Positions 26,384-34,840 of a DNA stretch of 64,000 nucleotides are shown here, piece by piece; position 1 is the stretch's first letter; each line of letters opens with the position of its first letter. The stretch spans positions 62,001 through 126,000 of the forward strand of contig NZ_JALKCV010000006.1 of assembly GCF_023634065.1 (NCBI RefSeq). The letters run 5' to 3'. The notes below the pieces were generated by a model. It saw only the letters and a program-made list of their open reading frames with translations, made no database searches and had not been told where the DNA came from. Position numbers and translations under genes: made by a program. Origin of the DNA: Microbulbifer litoralis (lineage in GTDB: Bacteria; Pseudomonadota; Gammaproteobacteria; Pseudomonadales; Cellvibrionaceae).

Positions 26384-27458
26384 GATCAGGTCCCTCCCCG
26401 GCGGCTGAGAACAGAATATGCCGTTCCGGGTTCCAGTCTGCGCACAGGTTGCCATTGGCATGGAAAACCAGTTTGAAGACACGTCCGGAATCGTGCTTTT
26501 CGTGCAATACGGTGTAGTCCGAGGCCTCGAACGTGATGCGCAGCCCGCTGTCCTCGACCACCAGATTCGAAAAATAGTAGCCACGGGTGGACTGTTTCAG
26601 TTCCGGCCGCGCAGCGCCCTTCCGCTCCAGGAATTCCAGCATCAGGTGCGCGACGGAGACCCGCGCGGCATCGATATAGCGAAAGGTGGCATTTGCCCGG
26701 TAGCGGCGATCCAGCGCCGACAGCTCGCGAAAAATGACATGCTTCACCCCCAGCGAACGCGCCCAGGCCAGATAGCGCAACATCTCACCCAGGCTGTCCA
26801 CACCGCCGGCCTGGACGATACAGACCAGCCTGGTTTCGGTAATGTCGTTGAGGTGGTCGACACAGCTGGCGAATGCCCCGTTGTCGGCGGCGAGGCTGGA
26901 GGAGCGGAAGCGCATGATTTCCTGGTTCGTGTATTCGTCATGGTGATGCCGCGACAGTTCGATCCAGCTGAAGCCGAAGTCCGCCATGGCCCGCTTCAAG
27001 AGAGGGTCGCTCCCGAGAGCCAGCAGCCCGGACGCGTTGCTGTACAGCACCCGGTTCTCCACCGGATTACCACGCGTATGGGTTGCCAGTGTCTGCAGTA
27101 GCTGCAGAAACCAGCTGCGGTCGTCTGTCATTTCCAGCCCGGACAGGGAGTAGGACAACGGCAGGCCGCGCAGTTCATCCAGCGCCCGCTGCAGTTGCAG
27201 GAAATAACTGCCGGCGGGGCGAAGCAGGCTGGCGTGCCGGCCCGCGCCTTTTTCCCGCAGGTTTTCGGAGCAGAAACGGCAACGGCCGGAACAGGGCCGC
27301 ACCGATGCATAGGGTGTAAAGGTGACGGGCTGAACCACCTGCCACGACCTGCCGCCAATCGTGTGCCGGCGCCAGCGCGACGGCTCCCCCTGCGGTTCGC
27401 GCAGCACAACGGTCTGTACCGCATCCCAATAACGGCTGACGGCGCTTTCCAGATCCAT
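26373..27458 (-). CDS. Radical SAM protein of unknown function
   Basis: 361 residues. The [4Fe-4S] motif CxxxCxxC is PCSGRCRFC (Cys56, Cys60, Cys63), preceded by VTFTPYASVR. SGLEMTDD, about 40 residues on, stands where the GGE motif of radical SAM enzymes lies. The rest reads as a partial TIM barrel (SWIELSRHHHDEY, TRLVCIVQAGGVDSLGEMLRYL, HVIFRELSAL). No second cysteine cluster for an auxiliary cluster was seen. It lies 50 bp after nadM and overlaps the methyltransferase-nucleotidyltransferase gene by 11 bases, so the two products probably act together. The reaction is not predictable from sequence. Confidence 0.8.
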   Translation of the reverse strand: MDLESAVSRYWDAVQTVVLREPQGEPSRWRRHTIGGRSWQVVQPVTFTPYASVRPCSGRCRFCSENLREKGAGRHASLLRPAGSYFLQLQRALDELRGLPLSYSLSGLEMTDDRSWFLQLLQTLATHTRGNPVENRVLYSNASGLLALGSDPLLKRAMADFGFSWIELSRHHHDEYTNQEIMRFRSSSLAADNGAFASCVDHLNDITETRLVCIVQAGGVDSLGEMLRYLAWARSLGVKHVIFRELSALDRRYRANATFRYIDAARVSVAHLMLEFLERKGAARPELKQSTRGYYFSNLVVEDSGLRITFEASDYTVLHEKHDSGRVFKLVFHANGNLCADWNPERHILFSAAGEGPDRGE

Positions 27459-27508
27459 AGGACTCCCTGCCGCCAGCCGTTAACGGCCGGCAGCCCACAA
27501 CAATGTGA

Positions 27509-28567
27509 CTACACCAGGCCGAGGATGTCCTGGATGATGAAATAGTGATCCTCAAACAACATGCCGGGGTTCAGTTCCGCCAGCGGCACCCAGCGTGCCT
27601 GCCGGGCGTCGTCTCCCCCTTTCACTTTCGGCAGGTCCGCATTCGGCGCCAGCTCCATGTAGAACGCATGGGTGATGGTGCGACCGCGTGCGGAACGGTA
27701 GGGATCGTCGTAGACGGCCTGGCGGCGGATGGAGCCCTTCAGCACCGGCGCGGGGACTTTCACACGGGTTTCCTCGCGCAGTTCGCGCAGGCAGGCATCG
27801 AGCAATCGCTCTCCCTGGTCCACAAATCCGCCGGGCAGGGCCCACAGCCCCTTGCCGGGACTGGCCCGCCTCTCCACCATCAGCACATGGCCGGACTGCA
27901 CCACCACCGCGTCCACCGTCACGAACGTGGGCGCATAAGGCGCATGGCTCCAGGCCTCGCGGTATTTGCTGACGAATGCGATTTCGTCCCGCACCTGAAC
28001 GAAACCGGGATCATCGTTCCTGAAAGCGTCCAGGTAATCCGCCACCGGCCGGGGCAGGGCCTCCGCTGCCACCATGGTCTGCAGCACCGTTTCCGGCTCT
28101 TCCGTGAAGTAGCGCTCCCTGATCGGCGTCGCACTGATTTCTCTGTGGTTCTCCACCCCGACACTTTCCCATTGTGGAAACAGGTTCAGGTAAAACCCGG
28201 TGTGATCCTTGCGGTGGCCGATCAATGCGATCCTCGGCTTGCGGTGGGGCGTGGTGTGGTGGGCGGTAACCATGCCCGATACGGTCGACTGCACATTGCG
28301 CACCCAGGCTTCATCGTTATACGGCACATCCATCAATGGCAGGCACAACAGCCGCCGGTTGTCTTCCGCGGAGAGGCAGGCCCGCACCATCTGTTCCCGC
28401 TCCCGATGGAACCAGGGGTTGCGGGGATTGCGCGCTTGCCAGGAGGAGCCGATCAGCAGGATCAGCCGGTCGGCCTTTTCCAGGCCGGTCCGCACGACCT
28501 GCAGGTGCCCGGAGTGAAAGGGTTGGAAGCGGCCGATAAAGACCGCGAAATCGAATTCGCGTTGCAT
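27509..28567 (-). CDS. nadM: Bifunctional NMN adenylyltransferase / Nudix hydrolase
   Basis: 352 residues. The N-terminal half (1-180) is a nucleotidyltransferase with FIGRFQPFHSGHLQVV and the ISATPIRERY motif, making NAD from NMN and ATP. The C-terminal half (from about 205) is a Nudix domain with box GGFVDQGERLLDACLRELREET. The last Gly position of the box is Arg, but the catalytic REUxEE core is intact, so ADP-ribose pyrophosphatase activity is likely. This fusion is known from cyanobacteria and many proteobacteria. The start follows AAGGAG. It is divergent from nrtR with the operator between them, and is the first gene of a transcript that continues into the radical SAM gene. Confidence 0.95.
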   Translation of the reverse strand: MQREFDFAVFIGRFQPFHSGHLQVVRTGLEKADRLILLIGSSWQARNPRNPWFHREREQMVRACLSAEDNRRLLCLPLMDVPYNDEAWVRNVQSTVSGMVTAHHTTPHRKPRIALIGHRKDHTGFYLNLFPQWESVGVENHREISATPIRERYFTEEPETVLQTMVAAEALPRPVADYLDAFRNDDPGFVQVRDEIAFVSKYREAWSHAPYAPTFVTVDAVVVQSGHVLMVERRASPGKGLWALPGGFVDQGERLLDACLRELREETRVKVPAPVLKGSIRRQAVYDDPYRSARGRTITHAFYMELAPNADLPKVKGGDDARQARWVPLAELNPGMLFEDHYFIIQDILGLV

Positions 28568-28641
28568 ACAGCAAGCTCCTTGCCGTGAGTGGGGTTGGCG
28601 GGTCTGTCCCGCGTCCGGTTGCGCCGGATGGCTGCCGGGCC

Positions 28642-28666
28642 TATTATTGGCTAACAGCCACTATAT
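28642..28666. promoter_or_regulatory. Putative NrtR operator in the nadM/nrtR divergent promoter
   Basis: TATTATTGGC, five bases, then GCCACTATAT. It shares TTGGC-N5-GCCACTATAT with the nadV site. On the minus strand TTGCTA (28666-28671), a 17-bp spacer and AATAAT form the nadM promoter with the operator as spacer. The nrtR ATG is only 11 bp beyond it, so the regulator should also repress itself. nrtR lacks an evident ribosome site. Confidence 0.8.
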
Positions 28667-28677
28667 AGCAAGCCGCC

Positions 28678-29406
28678 ATGAGTCGAGAAATCACCGAAGC
28701 CCGGTTCCTGAAGCAATACGACCCGAAGGATTACGACAGCCCGCTGGTGACGGTGGATATTGCATTGTTCACACTGCATGAATCGACCCTGCAGGTCCTG
28801 CTGGTGGAGCGCGGCGAGCATCCGCACAAGGGGCGTTGGGCCCTGCCCGGCGGATTTATCGATCTGCAGGCAGACGCCGAGCTGCATGACACTGCCCAAC
28901 GCAAGCTGCGACAGAAAACCGGTGTCGATGTGCCACTGCTGGAACAGGTCGGCACGGTCGGCAACGCGCAGAGGGATCCCCGGGGCTGGTCGGTCACCGC
29001 GCTCTACATGGCCCTGGTTCCACACGCGCCCACGGCAGAGTTTATCGACAGCGTCACGGATGCCCGCTGGTGGCCGATTGACGAAGTCGGCAAGCTGCGG
29101 CTGGCTTTCGATCACGCGGAGCTGGTCGACCTGGCGCGCGAACGGCTGAAAAGCAAAACCGCCTACACGGTTCTGCCGGTGCATGTACTCAGGCAGCCGT
29201 TCTCACTGACGCAGCTTCAACGGGCCTTTGAACTGTTGATGGATGCCACGCTGGAAAAGAAATCGTTCAGGCGGCGCATTCTCAATGCCGGGGTACTGGA
29301 GGAGGCCGGCGAAGGGGTACCGGAAGGGGGGCGCGGCCGCCCCACCGTGCTCTACCGCCCGGCGAAAAATTCTGGGCAATATCTGTTTACACGGGTTTTC
29401 GGTTGA
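28678..29406 (+). CDS. nrtR: Nudix-related transcriptional regulator NrtR
   Basis: 242 residues. A Nudix-fold sensor domain (about 20-150: VTVDIALFTLH, LPGGFIDLQADAELHDTAQRKLRQKTG) whose box has lost the catalytic glutamates (KLRQKTG instead of REUxEE), as expected for a regulator that senses ADP-ribose rather than hydrolysing it. The C-terminal winged helix (about 165-240: VLRQPFSLTQLQRAFELLMDATLEKKSFRRRIL, ending GRPTVLYRPA) binds DNA. NrtR represses NAD synthesis and salvage genes. The local targets would be nadM with the radical SAM pair, nadV and nrtR itself, given the two matching operators. Confidence 0.93.
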   Translation: MSREITEARFLKQYDPKDYDSPLVTVDIALFTLHESTLQVLLVERGEHPHKGRWALPGGFIDLQADAELHDTAQRKLRQKTGVDVPLLEQVGTVGNAQRDPRGWSVTALYMALVPHAPTAEFIDSVTDARWWPIDEVGKLRLAFDHAELVDLARERLKSKTAYTVLPVHVLRQPFSLTQLQRAFELLMDATLEKKSFRRRILNAGVLEEAGEGVPEGGRGRPTVLYRPAKNSGQYLFTRVFG

Positions 29407-29430
29407 GCCGTATCACCGTGTCCCACCGTT

Positions 29431-29513
29431 ATTACTCAAGTTTCCGGGTTCGGATTGGGGCGCCGGGTGGCGTGCCAGTTTTCAAGATTTCTCGAGTCCG
29501 AAACTTGAGTTAT
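29431..29513. repeat. Inverted repeat element
   Basis: ATTACTCAAGTTTC (29431-29444) and GAAACTTGAGTTAT (29500-29513) are inverted copies about 55 bp apart. A single half-copy lies at 23475. It sits between nrtR and the ADP-ribosylglycohydrolase gene, where it could block read-through or be the remains of a small mobile element. Confidence 0.6.
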
Positions 29514-29549
29514 TACAGCCCCCCGTGATCACACAAGGGAGAACAACAC

Positions 29550-30491
29550 ATGGACACACTGAAAGACAGGTTCGCCGGCGCCCTGCTGGGCCTCGCCTGC
29601 GGCGATGCGGTTGGCACGACGCTGGAGTTTGCCCCCAGGGGCAGCTTCCGCCCCATCACCGACATGGTCGGCGGCGGCCCCTTCAGGTTGAAACCCGGGC
29701 AGTGGACGGATGACACCTCCATGGCGCTCTGCCTGGCAGAGAGCCTCGTCGAGAAAGGGACCTTCGATCCGGCCGACCAGATGACCCGCTACCTCAACTG
29801 GTGGCACTGGGGTTACTTCAGTGCCACCGGCACCTGTTTCGATATCGGCAATACCGTCAGGGCCGCGCTGACCCGATTCCGGGAAACCGGCGATCCCTAT
29901 TCCGGCTCCCGCGATCCCCGGACTGCCGGCAATGGCTCCCTGATGCGGCTCGCACCCGTGGTGCTGTTCGCCCATACCTCACCCGGCGAACTGCAGACTC
30001 TGGCCGCGGACAGCTCGCGCACCACACACGGCGCCGGCGAAGCCATCGAAAGCTGCCAGCTCTTTGCCCAACTGATTCACCGCGCCCTGAGCGGGCACCG
30101 GAAAGCGGCCCTGTTGAGCGGGATTTCCGGCGAATGGCGGCAAGACAGTATCAGGCAACTCGCCGCGGGCGGCTTTACCGAAAAGCCCTCTTCTGACCTC
30201 CGTGGCTCCGGTTACTGCGTCGAGTCACTGGAAGCCGCACTCTGGTGCTTCTTCAATACCGGATCCTACCCGGAAGCGGTATTGGCCGCGGCCAACCTCG
30301 GCGACGATGCCGACACCACCGCGGCGATTTGCGGCCAACTGGCGGGCGCCTTCTACGGCGCCGCGGCCATCCCTGCCCGCTGGCTGGAAAAGCTGGCCAT
30401 GCGCGAGGATATCGAGACACTGGCGAGCCGACTTTACCAGCGCGCCACCGCCGGCCAGCCCGGTTCCACCGAAGTGGCGCCAAAAGGATAA
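29550..30491 (+). CDS. ADP-ribosylglycohydrolase family protein (DraG-like)
   Basis: 313 residues of the all-helical DraG/ARH family. The first metal motif is GQWTDDTSMALCLAESL (about residues 50-66), the second is NLGDDADTTAAICGQLAGAFYG (about 256-277); both carry the Asp/Thr ligands of the binuclear magnesium site. It removes ADP-ribose from proteins or small molecules, returning ADP-ribose that the NadM Nudix domain could process. Members of this family are frequent in NrtR-linked gene sets. No operator copy was found in its own upstream DNA, so it may depend on read-through from nrtR. Confidence 0.92.
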   Translation: MDTLKDRFAGALLGLACGDAVGTTLEFAPRGSFRPITDMVGGGPFRLKPGQWTDDTSMALCLAESLVEKGTFDPADQMTRYLNWWHWGYFSATGTCFDIGNTVRAALTRFRETGDPYSGSRDPRTAGNGSLMRLAPVVLFAHTSPGELQTLAADSSRTTHGAGEAIESCQLFAQLIHRALSGHRKAALLSGISGEWRQDSIRQLAAGGFTEKPSSDLRGSGYCVESLEAALWCFFNTGSYPEAVLAAANLGDDADTTAAICGQLAGAFYGAAAIPARWLEKLAMREDIETLASRLYQRATAGQPGSTEVAPKG

Positions 30492-30510
30492 GGATAAGGC
30501 GCGCCGCTTG

Positions 30511-30717
30511 TCAGGCTGGGATCGCAGCATCGCGGCCACTGGGGCGGCGACGTTCCAGCCGCTTCCACACCTTCTCGTGGAAGTAAAAGGCCACGGTGTT
30601 ACACAGCGGTTCCACCAGCGCGAGGGCGCTGCCGACCAGGATATCGCCGGTCATCACGAAACCGACACCGAAGGCGACCGTCATATGGACGATGGCAAAG
30701 CTGATTGTCTTGAGCAT
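30511..30717 (-). CDS. DUF2061 small membrane protein
   Basis: 68 residues from ATG 30717 (AGGA eight bases before); an upstream in-frame ATG at 30750 is possible. Two hydrophobic helices with the DUF2061 pattern KTISFAIVHMTVAFGVGFVMTGD and AFYFHEKVWKR. The function is unknown. It is convergent with the ADP-ribosylglycohydrolase gene, with only 19 bp between their stops. Confidence 0.8.
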   Translation of the reverse strand: MLKTISFAIVHMTVAFGVGFVMTGDILVGSALALVEPLCNTVAFYFHEKVWKRLERRRPSGRDAAIPA

Positions 30718-30964
30718 GATACGTCCTGCCCTGTTGGAAGTTACGGGCAATTATTGCGAACAATTCTCATTTTCAGAAATTAAATAAACTCTTTACTCCC
30801 ATAGCCTGACGCAATCAATCCCCGCCTTCGTTCGCCACGCTCCTGACTTTTGGGTCACCCCGCATGATGCCTGACGGGGGCGCAGAACAACTCTTGTCTA
30901 TTCTGATTGGAACCAGAACCAGAATTCGCCCATTTCAGCCCCAACCGGATCTCAGGAGTGCAGG

Positions 30965-33028
30965 ATGCACGAATCCAAGTCATCGGCAGGCTCTTCCAAG
31001 GCATCGGAGGAAGAGGCCCGGATCAAGCCCCTGGTGTTCTACGGCTCGATTATTGGTATTGCGCTGTTTTCACTCTGGGCGATGTTTTTCACCGATGCGG
31101 CCGGCAGCCTGATCAACAGCGTACTGGCCTGGATCTCGTCGGGTTTCGGCTGGTTCTATTTCCTGGCCGTGGTCGCCTACCTGGTCTTCGTGATCGTGGT
31201 CGCGATCTCCAAATACGGCGATATCAAGCTCGGCCCGGACCACGCGGAACCGGAGTTCAACGTGGTCACCTGGGCCGCGATGCTGTTCAGTGCCGGTATC
31301 GGTATCGATCTCATTTTCTACTGTATCGTCGAACCGCTGACACAGTTCATGGCGCCACCGGTCGGCGAGGGCGGCTCCGTGGAGGCGGCGCGCCACGCGA
31401 TGGAGCTGACCTTCCTGCACTGGGGCCTGTCCGGCTGGGGGGTCTATACACTGGTGGGCATGGCCCTGGCTTTCTTCAGCTACCGCCACGGCCTGCCACT
31501 GACGATCCGCTCCTCGCTGTATGCACTGTTCGGCAAACGCATCAACGGCTCGCTCGGCAACGCAGTGGATATCGCCGCGGTGCTGGGTACGGTTTTCGGT
31601 GTGGCCACCAGCCTCGGCATCGGCATCATCCAGCTGAACTTCGGCCTCAAATATATGTTCGGGGTACCGGAAGGCACCCTGACCCAGGCGATACTGGCGA
31701 TATTTATCGTGGTCTTCTCGGCGATATCCGCCGCTACCGGTGTGGAGCGCGGCATCCGGCGGCTGTCGGAATTCAATATGCTGCTGGCGGTGCTACTGAT
31801 GCTGTTCGTGCTGGTCACTGGCAAGACGCGTTTCCTGCTCGATGCCTTTGTCACCAACCTGGGCGACTACCTGCAGAACTTTATCCAGCTCTCATTCAAC
31901 ACCTATCCGTTCGATCCCCCCACCGACTGGCTGAATGCCTGGACGCTGTTTTTCTGGGCCTGGTGGATTGCCTGGGGGCCGTTCGTGGGAATGTTCCTCG
32001 CGCGGATTTCCCGCGGCCGCACCATCCGTTCGTTTGTCACCGGCACGCTGATCCTGCCGTTTACCTTCATGGCTGCATGGATGGGGATCATGGGCAATTC
32101 CGCCATCGACATGGTGATGGGGGGAGCGGTGGAATTCGGCCAGGCGGCGGTGCAGAACCCCGGCTCGGCCATCTACAAATTCCTCGAGCAGATGCCCTGG
32201 ACCTGGATGACCACCATTGTGGTCACCATCCTGTCCATCGTCTTCTTCGTGACCTCCGGCGACTCCGGCTCACTGGTACTTTCCAACCTGACCTGCCGTA
32301 TCGACGACCCGAACCACGATGCGCCGCCGTGGATGCGTATCGTCTGGGCGGCCATCATCGGCGTGATCACCGTGGCGCTGTTGATGACCGGCGGCCTGTC
32401 GGCCCTGCAGGGCGCCGTGGTGATCATGGGGCTGCCGTTCACTTTCGTGTTGATCCTGATGATGCTGAGCATGTTGCGCGCGCTGCGCCTGGAGGGCCTG
32501 AAAACGGCCAGTATGCAGGATGCCCTGTCCGGCCACTTGTCCGGCCGCATGTCCCGCGAGGGCGCCAGCAACTGGACGCGACGGCTGTCCCGCGCGATCA
32601 GCTTCCCGACCTTCAAGCAGGTTGAGCAGTTTATCGAGCGCACGGTGCGGCCCGCGTTCGAAGATGTCCGCAAGAAGCTCGAGGAAGGGGGTTACCCGGT
32701 GCAGATCAACGGTGACAGCGGCGACCAGTTGCACCTGTCGCTGGACGTCGACCTGGGCGGCGAAGTGGACTTCAGCTACCAGGTCTGGCCGCGCCAGTGC
32801 AGCATGCCCGCGTTCACACTGCTGGCAGAGAAACCCCGCTCCAGTTACTACCGGCTGGAACCGCACCTGCGCGAGGGCGGCCTCACCTACGACCTGATGG
32901 GCTATAGCCGCGAGCAGGTCATCGGCGATATCGTCGACCACTTTGAGGCGCACCTGCAGTACCTGCATATGCGGCGCGAACTGAGCTCGCGCACGCCGGG
33001 TGAAGAGGGGCAACCGGGAGCAAGCTGA
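30965..33028 (+). CDS. betT: BCCT family choline transporter
   Basis: 687 residues, 12 membrane helices, with the BCCT tryptophan signature FFWAWWIAWGPFVGMFLARISRGRTIR and the AMLFSAGIGIDLIFYCIVEP helix. The long C-terminal cytosolic tail (about 170 residues, from about 515) is typical of BetT, where it senses osmotic state. It imports choline by proton symport. AGGAG precedes the ATG. The stop overlaps the betA start by one base, so uptake and oxidation are coupled. The 214-bp gap upstream shows no clear feature beyond AT-rich DNA at about 30750-30800. Confidence 0.94.
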   Translation: MHESKSSAGSSKASEEEARIKPLVFYGSIIGIALFSLWAMFFTDAAGSLINSVLAWISSGFGWFYFLAVVAYLVFVIVVAISKYGDIKLGPDHAEPEFNVVTWAAMLFSAGIGIDLIFYCIVEPLTQFMAPPVGEGGSVEAARHAMELTFLHWGLSGWGVYTLVGMALAFFSYRHGLPLTIRSSLYALFGKRINGSLGNAVDIAAVLGTVFGVATSLGIGIIQLNFGLKYMFGVPEGTLTQAILAIFIVVFSAISAATGVERGIRRLSEFNMLLAVLLMLFVLVTGKTRFLLDAFVTNLGDYLQNFIQLSFNTYPFDPPTDWLNAWTLFFWAWWIAWGPFVGMFLARISRGRTIRSFVTGTLILPFTFMAAWMGIMGNSAIDMVMGGAVEFGQAAVQNPGSAIYKFLEQMPWTWMTTIVVTILSIVFFVTSGDSGSLVLSNLTCRIDDPNHDAPPWMRIVWAAIIGVITVALLMTGGLSALQGAVVIMGLPFTFVLILMMLSMLRALRLEGLKTASMQDALSGHLSGRMSREGASNWTRRLSRAISFPTFKQVEQFIERTVRPAFEDVRKKLEEGGYPVQINGDSGDQLHLSLDVDLGGEVDFSYQVWPRQCSMPAFTLLAEKPRSSYYRLEPHLREGGLTYDLMGYSREQVIGDIVDHFEAHLQYLHMRRELSSRTPGEEGQPGAS

Positions 33029-34725
33029 TGAGCACGGAACAGTTCGACCAGACCTACGATTACATCATCGTCGGCGCCGGTTCCGCCGGTGCGGTGCTGG
33101 CCCACCGCCTGACCGACGACACCAAGTACAATGTGCTGTTGCTGGAATTTGGCGGCCGCGATAACTCCATCTTTATCAAGATGCCATCCGCGTTTTCCAT
33201 TCCGTTGAATATGCCGAAGTACGATTGGGGTTTTCATACCGAGCCGGAACCGGGCCTGCACGGACGGCGCATTCACCAGGCCCGCGGCAAAGTAATCGGC
33301 GGCTCTTCATCGATCAATGGCATGGCCTATGTGCGCGGTTGTGCCGGCGACTTCGATGAGTGGGTGGAGCACGGCGCAACCGGCTGGGGCTACGCCGATG
33401 TACTGCCCTATTTCCGGCGCTCGGAAAACTGTGTCTACGGCGGCGACGACTACCGCGGAGCCGATGGACCGACCACGACCTGCAACGGCAACAATATGAA
33501 AAACCCGCTCTACCGCGCCTTTATCGAGGCCGGTAAACAGGCGGGCTACGGTTACACCGAGGACTACAACGGCTTCCGCCAGGAGGGCTTCGGGCGTATG
33601 GATATGACGGTGCGCGACGGCGTGCGCTGTTCCACCGCCCTGGCCTACCTGAAACCCGCGCACCTGCGTCAGAACCTGGATCTGAAAATGCACGCGCTGA
33701 CCACGCGTGTGATCATGGAAGGCAAAAAAGCCGTGGGCGTCGAGTATCGGCAGCATGGCAAAACCTTCCGCGCCAGGGCCAACAAGGAGGTGATCCTGTC
33801 GGCCAGCGCCTTTAACTCGCCCAAGTTGCTGATGCTGTCCGGTATCGGCCCGGCGGAACACCTGCAGGCACGCGGCATCCAGGTGGTGCATAACCTGCCC
33901 GGAGTGGGCCAGAACCTGCACGATCACCTGGAGTGCTGGGTGCAACAGGAGTGCACGCAAAAAATCACCCTGAATGGCTGGCTGGGGCCGCTGGGGAAAG
34001 CCTGGATCGGTATCAACTGGCTGCTGTTCAAACGCGGCCTGGGCGCCTCCAACCAGTTCGAGTCCAACGGCTATATCCGCAGCCGCGCCGGGCTGAGATA
34101 TCCGGATATCCAGTATCACTTCCTGGCCGGTGCCATCGCCTACGACGGTTCCAGTGCCGTCAAGGGCCATGGTTTCCAGGCGCACCTGGGCGCCAACAAA
34201 CCGCTCAGTCGCGGCTGGGTGAAACTGAAGTCCGCCGACCCGGAAGATGCGCCGGAAATGGTGTTCAACTACCTGGCACACGAAGAGGACAAGCGCGCGT
34301 TCCGCGCGGGCCTGCATTTTACCCGCGAGATTTTTGCCCAGGCCGCCATGGATCCCTACCGCGGCGCGGAGATATCACCGGGACCGGATGTGCAGAGTGA
34401 CGACGAGATCGACAACTGGCTGGCGGAATCCTGCGAGACCGCCTACCACCCCTGTGGCAGCTGCCGCATGGGCACCGACGACATGGCGGTGGTGGATCCG
34501 GAATGCCGCGTGCACGGGGTGGAAAACCTGCGGGTAATCGACTCCTCCATCATGCCCACGGCCACCAACGGCAACCTGAATGCACCCACCATCATGATCG
34601 GAGAGAAAGGGGCGGATCACGTGCTGGGCAAAAAAATGCTGGCCCCCTCAAGCGCAAAGGTAGGCGTAGCGGAAGAGTGGGAAAACACCCAGCGGGGAGG
34701 GAAACCGGAAAAGCCGCTGGAGTAA
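33028..34725 (+). CDS. betA: Choline dehydrogenase
   Basis: 565 residues of the GMC oxidoreductase family. An N-terminal FAD fold (YDYIIVGAGSAGAVLAHRL), GMC signature 1 (GKVIGGSSSINGMAYVRG), signature 2 (SASAFNSPKLLMLSGIGP) and the C-terminal active-site region ETAYHPCGSCRMG with the catalytic His. It oxidises choline to betaine aldehyde at the membrane. It overlaps betT by one base (TGATG). The C-terminus after LGKKML is a 30-residue polar tail. The partner betB is convergent downstream. Confidence 0.96.
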   Translation: MSTEQFDQTYDYIIVGAGSAGAVLAHRLTDDTKYNVLLLEFGGRDNSIFIKMPSAFSIPLNMPKYDWGFHTEPEPGLHGRRIHQARGKVIGGSSSINGMAYVRGCAGDFDEWVEHGATGWGYADVLPYFRRSENCVYGGDDYRGADGPTTTCNGNNMKNPLYRAFIEAGKQAGYGYTEDYNGFRQEGFGRMDMTVRDGVRCSTALAYLKPAHLRQNLDLKMHALTTRVIMEGKKAVGVEYRQHGKTFRARANKEVILSASAFNSPKLLMLSGIGPAEHLQARGIQVVHNLPGVGQNLHDHLECWVQQECTQKITLNGWLGPLGKAWIGINWLLFKRGLGASNQFESNGYIRSRAGLRYPDIQYHFLAGAIAYDGSSAVKGHGFQAHLGANKPLSRGWVKLKSADPEDAPEMVFNYLAHEEDKRAFRAGLHFTREIFAQAAMDPYRGAEISPGPDVQSDDEIDNWLAESCETAYHPCGSCRMGTDDMAVVDPECRVHGVENLRVIDSSIMPTATNGNLNAPTIMIGEKGADHVLGKKMLAPSSAKVGVAEEWENTQRGGKPEKPLE

Positions 34726-34742
34726 TTTGCCGCCGCTGCCGG

Positions 34743-34768
34743 GGTGGGCGAACCAAGGCTCGCCCCTA
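34743..34768. repeat. Short hairpin repeat between betA and betB
   Basis: GGGCGA (34746-34751) and TCGCCC (34760-34765) flank an ACCAAGGC loop. It sits between convergent genes without a T-run. It resembles widespread GGGCGAACC-type dispersed hairpins; a terminator role is possible. Confidence 0.4.
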
Positions 34769-34840
34769 CAATCTATCTACCTTGTTCTCCCGCCTCTGCT
34801 TGTTCCCCCACCTCTGTAGGCTGCACCATGTGTTCTACAT

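Noticed and set aside
28678-29406. Second active Nudix hydrolase instead of a regulator
   Set aside because: The Nudix box lacks the catalytic glutamates and a winged-helix domain follows, which fits NrtR.
29550-30491. NrtR operator upstream of the ADP-ribosylglycohydrolase gene
   Set aside because: The 143-bp gap was read for TTGGC-N5-GCCA and no match was found; only the inverted CTCAAGTTTC element is there.
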